NCBI GenBank assembly: GCA_003556835.1
Contig: PWQG01000177.1
Coordinates: 1 to 19,463 of the forward strand
Length of the DNA stretch: 19,463 nt
DNA from: Gammaproteobacteria bacterium
GTDB lineage: Bacteria > Pseudomonadota > Gammaproteobacteria > Pseudomonadales > Pseudohongiellaceae
Direction: 5' to 3'
In this document: piece after piece, positions 12,912 to 19,463 of the stretch
How the letters are laid out: every line of letters begins with the position of its first letter
How positions within the stretch are numbered: position 1 is the first letter of the stretch
Position numbers and translations under genes: made by a program
Notes under the pieces: generated by a model
The model's input: the letters and a program-made list of their open reading frames with translations, nothing else
What the model was told of the DNA's origin: nothing
Databases searched by the model: none

Positions 12912-15623
12912 CTATCGGCTTTCCATTGTCTGTGTTTTCGAGTCCAGTACCTTGCGGATACGGCGGGCCAGCTCGGCCTTGCGATAGGGTTTGCTTAACA
13001 GCTCCACACCCGGATCGAGCCGACCATGATGCACGATTGCGTTCTGCGTATACCCGGAAGTGAAAAGTATCTTCAGGTCGCTGCGTGCCGCCAGGGCGCG
13101 GTCGGCCAATTGACGTCCGTTCATACCGCCGGGAAGCATCACGTCAGTGAACAGCAGGTCAATTTCAGGATGTTGTTCGAGAATGTCGAGAGCGGTTTCC
13201 GCGTCGCCGGCGTGCCAGAGCCTGTAGCCCAGGCGTTCGAGCTGCTGACAGACTGTCTGACGCACGGATCGGTCATCTTCCACCACCAGCAGGTTTTCGT
13301 CCCCGCCTTTCAGCGAGCCAGTCTGCTCATCAGCAGGCCTGGCGTCGGCTTCCTGTCCCGCCTTGGGCAGGTACAGTCGGGCCGTGGTGCCCGCTGATGG
13401 CTCACTGTAGAGCTTGATGTGTCCGCCACTCTGCTTGACGAAGCCGTACACCATGCTCAGGCCCAGCCCGGTGCCCCTGCTCTTGTCCTTGGTGGTGAAG
13501 AAAGGGTCGAATACATGCGGCAGGATGCTCTCTTCGATACCCGAGCCCGTATCCGATATGGCCAGCATCACGTATTGTCCGGGCTGTACATCCTCGTGAC
13601 GGTCGCTGTAGTCCTGGTCAATCCAGGTGTTGCGGGTCTCGAAGGTCACCTTGCCGCCCTCGGGCATGGCATCGCGTGAATTCACACAAAGGTTGACGAT
13701 GGCGTTTTCGAGTTGTGCCGGGTCAGCCAGGGTGGGCCAGAGCCCTGCTGCGTGTACCATCTCGATATCGATATTGGCGGGTAAAGTCCGTCGCAGCAGG
13801 GATTCCATGCCATCGAGCAGCACACGCAGATCGAGGCTGCGTGGCTCCAATGCCTGGCGGCGGGCGAATGCCAGCAGTCGGCCGGTCAGTTTTGAACCTT
13901 TTTCCGCGGCCTCATGTGTGGTCTGCACCAGCTGTTGCAGTTGTGGCGCGTCGGTCAGTTGCTCTGCCAGCAATTCGGTGTTGCCCATGATGACGGCCAG
14001 CAGATTGTTGAAATCATGGGCAACGCCGCCGGTCAGTTCACCGACTGCACGCAAGCGGTCTGATTGCTGGAGGCGTTGCTGCAGCGACCTCTCTTCCGTG
14101 ATGTCGGACATGCCTCCGACCATGCGGATACCTTTGCCATTTTCATCGCGGATCAGGTAACCCCGGTCATCGACGTGAGCCACGCTGCCGTCTTTGCGTA
14201 TAAAGCGGTATTGGCGGCGCCATTCATTCTCCTTGCCCCGGGGGGCGGCGCGCATACTCCGGACCACTTCTTCGCGGTCTTCCGGGTGCACATGCGCGGA
14301 CCAGACTTCGGGGTTGGCGCTTTCCTTCTGCTTGTCAAAACCGAACAGCTTGTAATATTGGTCGTTCCACCACAGGGTTCCAGTGACAATATCCCAGTCC
14401 CAGACCGCGTCCGTGGTGGCCATGGAGATATATCTGAAGCGCTCCTCGCTGTGCCGGGTGGTTTCTTCCATCTGTTTCAGGTCGTGGATGTCGATGGCTG
14501 TGCCATACCAGTGCGCCACTTTGCCCTGGTGGTCCCGGATCGGAGTCGCCCGCCCGAGATGCCAACGATAGTGGCCCTGATGATCCCGGAAGCGGAATTC
14601 GAGCTCCATTTCGCGGGATTCATCCACGGCCCGCTGCCAACGCTCGAGGAACAGGCGGCGATCGGATGGATGCAGGAATTTCAGCCAGCTCTGTCCGGTA
14701 AGCAGGGTTTCGTCGTCCTCACCGGTGTATTCGTTGACGCTACGGTTTACGTAGTCAAGATGTCCCTTTGCAGTGGCGGTGAATACAAACAGGGGCATGG
14801 CATCGGCAAGTTGATGGAAGCGTTGCCGGCTTTCCTGCAACACCAGTTCCCGCTGTTTTTCCTGGCTGAGATCCTGCAGGGCACCATGCACCTCTCGCAC
14901 CCGACCGTCGGTATCGGTGACCGGGCGGGCGATTGCGCGTACCCAGATCTTCTCTCCTGCCATATTGATGATCTGCAGCTCAAGATCGAAGGGGCGTCCT
15001 TGCTCGAGGCAGGATTGAAATGCTTCCTCGACGGTGTGCTGGAATTCGGGCGCGTAGAAACCGATCGCTTCTTCCACCGTTGGCTTGAAACCCGGCGGAA
15101 CCGCGTGAATACGGCAGACTTCGTCCGACCAGGTGAGCTCGATGGATTCGCCCGCCTGCCGGGGAATGCGTGCCATCCAGCCCCCAATATGACCGACCTG
15201 TCCCGCCATATTGAGCAGAAACTGTTTCTGTTGCAGGTCGTCCAGTGAATCCGTCAGCTGCTTGCGGATATAGCCCCCCTCGTTGAACGCGCGTAGGGCA
15301 AAAAGGGCGACGGTGGCAGTGACGAGAATGCCGATGATGGAAAACAGGCGGTTGGCCAGGTAAATCGGGGACGGTAGGTCAATGGTCGGGGAGATGACAA
15401 TCCCCAGGAGGGTCAAAAAGCAGGCGGCCATCGTGGTGGCAAGCAGAAATCTGCGGTCCCGGGTCAGGGCCGATAACAGCACGATGGGAATATAGACGGT
15501 GCCGTGGGCAAAGCCGAGAGGGGTCATCAGTTCAGCAATAAACACCCCGGCCATCGCCAGGCAGACCAGTGCATACCAGCGACCGGAATCGTCCTTAGCG
15601 AGTGGTTTGTCATTTTTTTCCAC
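12912..15623 (-). CDS. Hybrid sensor histidine kinase with three PAS domains
   Basis: Numbering is from the GTG at 15623 (903 residues). About four membrane helices (roughly 16-110) form the sensor anchor. Three PAS/PAC domains follow at about 130-255, 265-385 and 390-510. The HisKA H-box GGVAHDFNN contains H536. The ATPase domain has NLCVNSRDA near 644-652, DTGSG at 691-695 and GTGLGL at 717-722. A C-terminal receiver domain spans about 777-895 with acidic residues VEDD and phospho-acceptor D827 in FTDVML. It should autophosphorylate on H536 and pass phosphate to its own D827; no partner regulator gene is adjacent. The frame is open to an ATG at 15779, but that start would overlap the divergent yfbR promoter region. 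A predicted promoter at 15663-15691 and AAAGGA upstream of GTG 15623 favour the shorter form. The stimulus is unknown. Confidence 0.9.
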   Translation of the reverse strand: MEKNDKPLAKDDSGRWYALVCLAMAGVFIAELMTPLGFAHGTVYIPIVLLSALTRDRRFLLATTMAACFLTLLGIVISPTIDLPSPIYLANRLFSIIGILVTATVALFALRAFNEGGYIRKQLTDSLDDLQQKQFLLNMAGQVGHIGGWMARIPRQAGESIELTWSDEVCRIHAVPPGFKPTVEEAIGFYAPEFQHTVEEAFQSCLEQGRPFDLELQIINMAGEKIWVRAIARPVTDTDGRVREVHGALQDLSQEKQRELVLQESRQRFHQLADAMPLFVFTATAKGHLDYVNRSVNEYTGEDDETLLTGQSWLKFLHPSDRRLFLERWQRAVDESREMELEFRFRDHQGHYRWHLGRATPIRDHQGKVAHWYGTAIDIHDLKQMEETTRHSEERFRYISMATTDAVWDWDIVTGTLWWNDQYYKLFGFDKQKESANPEVWSAHVHPEDREEVVRSMRAAPRGKENEWRRQYRFIRKDGSVAHVDDRGYLIRDENGKGIRMVGGMSDITEERSLQQRLQQSDRLRAVGELTGGVAHDFNNLLAVIMGNTELLAEQLTDAPQLQQLVQTTHEAAEKGSKLTGRLLAFARRQALEPRSLDLRVLLDGMESLLRRTLPANIDIEMVHAAGLWPTLADPAQLENAIVNLCVNSRDAMPEGGKVTFETRNTWIDQDYSDRHEDVQPGQYVMLAISDTGSGIEESILPHVFDPFFTTKDKSRGTGLGLSMVYGFVKQSGGHIKLYSEPSAGTTARLYLPKAGQEADARPADEQTGSLKGGDENLLVVEDDRSVRQTVCQQLERLGYRLWHAGDAETALDILEQHPEIDLLFTDVMLPGGMNGRQLADRALAARSDLKILFTSGYTQNAIVHHGRLDPGVELLSKPYRKAELARRIRKVLDSKTQTMESR

Positions 15624-15662
15624 GTCGACAGCGTATCCTTTTGTAGCAGTCCCGTCGTTTCT

Positions 15663-15691
15663 CTTATACCACTTCGTTTTGCCGGATTGAA
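15663..15691 (-). promoter_or_regulatory. Candidate promoter of the hybrid histidine kinase gene
   Basis: On the minus strand TGGTATAAG gives an extended -10 (TATAAG at 15668-15663). TTCAAT 17 bp upstream is a poor -35. The transcript would start near 15656, giving a leader of about 33 bases to the GTG at 15623, and would exclude the ATG at 15779. Confidence 0.45.
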
Positions 15692-15711
15692 AGCCCACAA
15701 GTCCTGTCAGG

Positions 15712-15740
15712 TTGACTCGATATCGAGACCGGCCGAAAAT
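15712..15740 (+). promoter_or_regulatory. Candidate sigma-70 promoter of the yfbR operon
   Basis: TTGACT (15712-15717, five of six) and GAAAAT (15735-15740, four of six) are 17 bp apart. A perfect 10-bp palindrome TCGATATCGA (15717-15726) lies in the spacer and could be an operator, or chance. The transcript would start near 15747, 47 bases before the yfbR ATG. Confidence 0.5.
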
Positions 15741-15793
15741 GTCCGGATTTATTTGTTGTCCGGGGCCGGGCATCGGCATTTGTGGAGAACCGC

Positions 15794-16387
15794 ATGACAG
15801 CAGCCAGAAGTCATTTCTACGCGTACATCAGCAAGCTGCGCTGGTTGCAGCGCTGGGGACTGAAGCGCAATGTGATCCACGAGAACGTCATGGAGCACAG
15901 CTGGGAAGTGGCGACCATTGCCCATGGCCTGGCTGTGATCAGCAAGCGTGTGTTTCATGAGGATATTGATGTCAACGCCGTGGTGGTGGCCGCCCTGTAT
16001 CATGATTGCAATGAGGTCATCACCGGTGACATGCCCTCGCCGATCAAATACCACTCGCCCGAGATCACCCGCGCCTACAAGTCGATCGAACATCAGGCAG
16101 ACCGCGAGTTGCTGGCCCTGCTGCCCGATGAACTGCAGGACGATTTCCGCTCCATGCTGATCGAGGATGAGTTGCCGGAGACGCAGATGCGGCTGATCAA
16201 GGCAGCGGACACGATTGCGGCTTTTTTGAAGTGTGAAGCCGAAGTACAGGCTGGTAACCAGGAGTTCTCGCAGGCCCGGCATGATGTCAAGCACCGACTG
16301 GAACAACTGGATCTGCCAGCCGTGGGATATTTTCTGGAGACCTTCGTGCCCAGCTACCGGCTGACCCTTGACGAGCTGCTGCGATGA
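15794..16387 (+). CDS. yfbR: HD-domain 5'-deoxynucleotidase, YfbR type
   Basis: This 197-residue HD-domain phosphohydrolase is close to E. coli YfbR, which removes the phosphate from deoxynucleoside 5'-monophosphates and helps balance dNTP pools. R20, W21, H35 (NVMEHSWEV), H70-D71 (LYHDCNEV), E74, D79 (TGDMPSPIKY) and D139 (KAADTIAAFLKCEAE) each fall two residues after the known metal and substrate residues of the E. coli enzyme. The C-terminal FVPSYRLTLDEL also matches. I start at the ATG at 15794, with GGAG six bases upstream, over an in-frame GTG at 15782. It is the first of three plus-strand genes, 52 bp before the MFS transporter. Confidence 0.93.
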   Translation: MTAARSHFYAYISKLRWLQRWGLKRNVIHENVMEHSWEVATIAHGLAVISKRVFHEDIDVNAVVVAALYHDCNEVITGDMPSPIKYHSPEITRAYKSIEHQADRELLALLPDELQDDFRSMLIEDELPETQMRLIKAADTIAAFLKCEAEVQAGNQEFSQARHDVKHRLEQLDLPAVGYFLETFVPSYRLTLDELLR

Positions 16388-16439
16388 GGCAGCGCAGGGG
16401 CAGTCAACGCGCAAGCAGGCTCAGGTGGGATATCCGGGC

Positions 16440-17699
16440 ATGAGTCAGTACCTGCGGTTCATCCGTCAGCATGCGGCCTTGCTGGGCTTCGGATTCCTGG
16501 CCGTGTTCTGGGGCAATTTCGGCCAGTCTTTCTTTGTTGCCTGGTTTGGTGCGGATATCCAGCGCTCGCTGGGTATGTCGGCGGGTACCTACGGCGCCGC
16601 CTACTCTTCTGCCACACTATTGTCCGCCGTTGCGGTTGTGTGGCTGGGTGGCCTGATCGATCGGGTGGCCTTGCGGCGTTACGTCCTGGCTGTCTCTGTC
16701 GGACTGTTTCTGGCGGCCCTGGTGCTGTCACAGGCCCGGGGACTGTTGAGCCTGCTATTGGGTTTCTTCCTGCTGCGCCTGTTCGGGCAGGCCCTGTTGC
16801 CACACACCGGCATCACCACCATGGCGCGCTTCTTCAGCAACAATCGGGGCAAGGCCCTGAGTGTGGCGATGACCGGAGTGCCCGCAGGCGAAATCGTCCT
16901 GCCCCTCATTGCTGTGGCCCTGATCGCCTGGCTTGGATGGCAGGCGACGTTTCTTGTGGTGGCCGCATCGGTGTTGCTTTTGTTCCTGCCGCTTGCGCTG
17001 TGGTTGCTGCGTCTGGGTCTGCCTTCCGGAGGCGCCGAGGTTGGCGCTTCGCGGCAGCGTTCAGGCTCGGCTGACCATGCAGATGATCTGCAGCGGCATC
17101 CCGGGCGGCGGGATGTGCTGCGCGACTACCGTTTCTGGCTTGCGCTGCCGGCCCTGATGGCGAGCCCCTTCATGATCACCGGGATATTCATCCATCAGAA
17201 CTTTCTGGTGGAAGCCAAGGGCTGGACCATGGGCTGGCTGGCCGGCAGCTTTGTCCTGTATGGGCTGGTGCACTGGCTCAGCAGCCTGGCTAGCGGCGCC
17301 CTTGTGGATCGCTTTCGGGCCACCAGGCTGTTGCCACTGCTGCAGGTGCCCATGCTGGCGGCCCTGCTGGTGGTGGCTTATATGCCCGGGTGGTGGAGTG
17401 CGCCGGTCATGATGGCATTACTGGGTGTTGCTGCCGGCGGCAGCCCCCCGGTCACCGGCTCCATGTGGCCGGAAATCTACGGCACGCGTAATCTCGGCTC
17501 CATTCGTGCGATGAACATGGCCATCATGGTCATGGCCACCTCCATTTCGCCGGTTCTGTTCGGTTATTTCATCGATTTTGGCAGCAGTGTGACCACCCTG
17601 TTTTCGTGGTCGGCGCTTTATGTGGCACTGGCCTTTGTGCTAATGCTGTTTTCCTATCCGGCAAATGACAGAAGTCTGGTGAAAAAATCTTATGAGTGA
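16440..17699 (+). CDS. MFS transporter
   Basis: This 419-residue protein has about twelve membrane helices in two sets of six, split by a polar loop of about 40 residues (GASRQRSGSADHADDLQRHP). The first half has the MFS signature GGLIDRVALRR at 70-80 between helices 2 and 3. A related SGALVDRFRATR lies in the second half. It also has GFFLLRLFGQALLPHTGITT and SPPVTGSMWPEIYG, typical of the MFS branch that includes oxalate/formate-like and monocarboxylate transporters. The substrate cannot be named. I start at the ATG at 16440 (AGGTGG 11 bases upstream) because the longer frame from 16368 overlaps yfbR and adds a non-conserved tail. Its stop overlaps the start of the carboxylase gene by 8 bp, so the two are surely one transcript. 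Confidence 0.9.
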   Translation: MSQYLRFIRQHAALLGFGFLAVFWGNFGQSFFVAWFGADIQRSLGMSAGTYGAAYSSATLLSAVAVVWLGGLIDRVALRRYVLAVSVGLFLAALVLSQARGLLSLLLGFFLLRLFGQALLPHTGITTMARFFSNNRGKALSVAMTGVPAGEIVLPLIAVALIAWLGWQATFLVVAASVLLLFLPLALWLLRLGLPSGGAEVGASRQRSGSADHADDLQRHPGRRDVLRDYRFWLALPALMASPFMITGIFIHQNFLVEAKGWTMGWLAGSFVLYGLVHWLSSLASGALVDRFRATRLLPLLQVPMLAALLVVAYMPGWWSAPVMMALLGVAAGGSPPVTGSMWPEIYGTRNLGSIRAMNMAIMVMATSISPVLFGYFIDFGSSVTTLFSWSALYVALAFVLMLFSYPANDRSLVKKSYE

Positions 17700-19463
17700 A
17701 ACAGTAAGTCGAGAATTTGAAGAATCGGTGGAGCTCAATTTCCAGCTCTACAACAGTCTTTTCCTGACCCTGCCCCTGGATGGTATTCAGCAGACCGGGC
17801 ATCTGCTCCCGCTCCTGAGCCGGGCCTGTCAGCAGGGACTGGACGCGGGGCTGGCACCGGATGAAATCATCGAGGACTTCTTCGAAACGCATCGGCCCGA
17901 AGGTGATGAGGCGGCCCGGATCGACTTCCTGTTCCGCATCATCCAGTATGTCGAGCGCCAGGTGGTCTTGATTGATGCCCTGGAGGATGCCGCCTATGGC
18001 CGGATACATCGCCTGGACAGTCAGGAAGGCAAGGGCGGCGCCCTGTCACAGCTGCTGGAGCGGGCCGCCCATGATCAGAGCCGGCAGAAGGCGCTGGCTG
18101 GTATGCTCGAGCATTTCGGTGTGCGCACGGTGCTGACCGCGCATCCGACCCAGTTCTATCCCGGCCAGGTGCTGGCGATCATTTCCGACCTCACCCGGGC
18201 CATCACCGAGGGCCGCAGTGCCGAGATCCGCGATCTGCTGCAGCAGCTGGGCAATACGCCGTTTTTCCGCAAGGAGAAGCCCAGCCCCTATGATGAGGCG
18301 GCCCTGCTGTCCTGGTACCTGTCCAATGTGTTCTATTCGGCAGCCGGCGAGCTGGTTGATCGCCTGGCGAAAAGTCATCCTGAATCGGTGGCCCGCAACC
18401 GGGAATTGATCACGATCGGTTTCTGGCCGGGTGGCGACCGTGATGGTAATCCTTATGTGACCATCGACACCACCCGGCGCGTGGCCGAGCGTCTGCGCAG
18501 CAGTATCCTGAATTGTTATCACGAAGATATCCGCAGCCTGAAGCGCCGCCTCAGTTTCCGGGGCCTGTACGAGAAACTCGATACCCTGGACAAGACACTG
18601 CAACGCGAGGTTCACGCCGATGAAACCCGGTCCAGCCTGCACCATGCCGATCTGATCCGCCTGCTCGACGAAATCGAACATGAATTACGGGAGCGCTACC
18701 AGTCCCTTTACCTGGACGAGTTGCTCTCGTTCCGACGCAAGTTGCAGCTGTTCGGTTTCCATTTCGCCAGTCTGGATATCCGCCAGGACAGCCGGGTGAT
18801 CCGGCGCACCCTGGATGCGGTATTGGCTTTGCAGCCGGATGTTGTACCGAATGGTTTTGAATCTCTTGACGAGGCCGATCAGATTCGGCATCTGCTCCAG
18901 TGCCGAGGCAGCGTGGATGTCAATCAACTGGAAGACACCCTGATCCGGGATACGGCCGAATCAACCCTGGTCATTCGTGACATTCAGCGGCGCAATGGCG
19001 AGCGCGGCTGTCACCGTTACATCATCAGCAACTGCCGGGGTCCGCTGGATGTGGCACGGGTCATTGCCCTGTTCCGACTCTGCGGCTGGGGTGATGAAGC
19101 ACTGAGCGTGGATATTGTGCCGCTGTTCGAAACCATTGATGACCTGGAGCATGCCGGGGATTCCATGCGGGAGCTGTTTGCCGAGCCGGCCTATCGCCAG
19201 CATCTGCAGCAGCGTGGTGATCGTCAGACCGTGATGCTCGGGTTTTCCGACGTGACCAAGGATGGTGGCTACCTGATGGCGAACTGGGCCATTTACCAGG
19301 CCAAGGAAGATGTCACGGCGGTGTCTCGTGAAGAGGGCGTCGAGGTGATTTTCTTTGACGGTCGCGGCGGGCCGCCGGCACGCGGGGGAGGGGACACGTA
19401 TCTTTTCTATGCGGCGTTGGGTCGGACCATTGAAAGCAGCCAGATCCAGATGACGGTGCAGGG
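17692..19463 (+). CDS. ppc: Phosphoenolpyruvate carboxylase (3' end outside window)
   Basis: The frame runs off the window end with 590 residues visible of an expected 850-950. The enzyme makes oxaloacetate from phosphoenolpyruvate and bicarbonate, refilling the TCA cycle. Visible motifs are VLTAHPTQ with catalytic H151, GFWPGGDRDGNPYVT at 243-257, FHFASLDIRQDSR, GFSDVTKDGGYL, and FFDGRGGPPARGGG at 553-566 (the glycine-rich active-site loop). The forms TAHPTQ, SDVTKDGGY and GRGGPPARGGG differ from the E. coli enzyme (TAHPTE, SDSAKDAG, GRGGTIGRGG) and point to a different subgroup. The ATG at 17692 overlaps the MFS stop (ATGAGTGA) and has GGTGA 9 bases upstream. Translation coupling with the MFS gene is likely. 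Confidence 0.93.
   Translation, partial: MSETVSREFEESVELNFQLYNSLFLTLPLDGIQQTGHLLPLLSRACQQGLDAGLAPDEIIEDFFETHRPEGDEAARIDFLFRIIQYVERQVVLIDALEDAAYGRIHRLDSQEGKGGALSQLLERAAHDQSRQKALAGMLEHFGVRTVLTAHPTQFYPGQVLAIISDLTRAITEGRSAEIRDLLQQLGNTPFFRKEKPSPYDEAALLSWYLSNVFYSAAGELVDRLAKSHPESVARNRELITIGFWPGGDRDGNPYVTIDTTRRVAERLRSSILNCYHEDIRSLKRRLSFRGLYEKLDTLDKTLQREVHADETRSSLHHADLIRLLDEIEHELRERYQSLYLDELLSFRRKLQLFGFHFASLDIRQDSRVIRRTLDAVLALQPDVVPNGFESLDEADQIRHLLQCRGSVDVNQLEDTLIRDTAESTLVIRDIQRRNGERGCHRYIISNCRGPLDVARVIALFRLCGWGDEALSVDIVPLFETIDDLEHAGDSMRELFAEPAYRQHLQQRGDRQTVMLGFSDVTKDGGYLMANWAIYQAKEDVTAVSREEGVEVIFFDGRGGPPARGGGDTYLFYAALGRTIESSQIQMTVQ

Noticed and set aside
14064..15248. A 394-codon open frame on the plus strand opposite the hybrid kinase
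   Set aside because: It lies wholly within the PAS region of the kinase gene on the other strand and shows no recognisable domain or ribosome site.
1..19463. tRNA, rRNA, CRISPR arrays, insertion sequences, prophage or attachment sites
   Set aside because: No cloverleaf, spaced direct repeats, transposase motifs or terminal inverted repeats were seen on reading either strand. Very short or diverged elements could be missed without computation.

Overview
The window is about 19.5 kb of gene-dense, fairly GC-rich bacterial chromosome. The content is what one expects of a gammaproteobacterium: a SuhB-type phosphatase, a YfbR-type 5'-nucleotidase, a LysR regulator of the FinR/YeiE type divergent from an fpr ferredoxin-NADP reductase, and good Shine-Dalgarno sites. 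No tRNA, rRNA, CRISPR array, transposase or phage gene was seen. The genus cannot be named from the sequence alone.

Layout. (1) 1-960: the 3' part of a PAS-containing signalling protein that enters from outside the window. (2) 4487 down to 962, minus strand: three tightly packed genes, a DprE1-like flavin oxidase, a DprE2-like short-chain reductase and a HAD-UbiA fusion. Together they look like a polyprenyl-phosphate arabinofuranose (DPA) donor pathway, known best from mycobacteria. suhB is divergent from this operon. (3) 5360-8594, minus: a LysR regulator (FinR/YeiE type) overlapping an MMPL/RND-family exporter, divergent from fpr (8769-9542). (4) A near-perfect bidirectional terminator at 9595-9631 separates fpr from a secreted redoxin-like protein and an AbgT-family transporter, both on the minus strand. 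(5) A small XRE-type regulator is divergent from the AbgT gene, and two matching 18-bp inverted repeats lie between them. (6) 12527-15623, minus: a hybrid sensor histidine kinase followed by a three-helix membrane protein. (7) 15794 to the end, plus: yfbR, an MFS transporter and a phosphoenolpyruvate carboxylase cut by the window edge. The MFS and carboxylase genes overlap.

How they may work together. The dprE1-dprE2-ubiA set would convert 5-phosphoribosyl diphosphate and a polyprenyl phosphate into polyprenyl-phospho-arabinose. The HAD domain fused to UbiA is a candidate for the phosphatase step that is a separate protein in mycobacteria. No arabinosyltransferase or acceptor is visible here. 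The FinR-type regulator probably controls fpr and, because it is upstream of and overlaps the exporter gene, may be co-transcribed with it. The XRE protein probably controls itself and/or the AbgT transporter through the twin operators.

The most interesting parts are the DPA locus (including the fusion and an alanine at the benzothiazinone-target cysteine of DprE1) and the twin operators at the XRE/AbgT divergent promoter.
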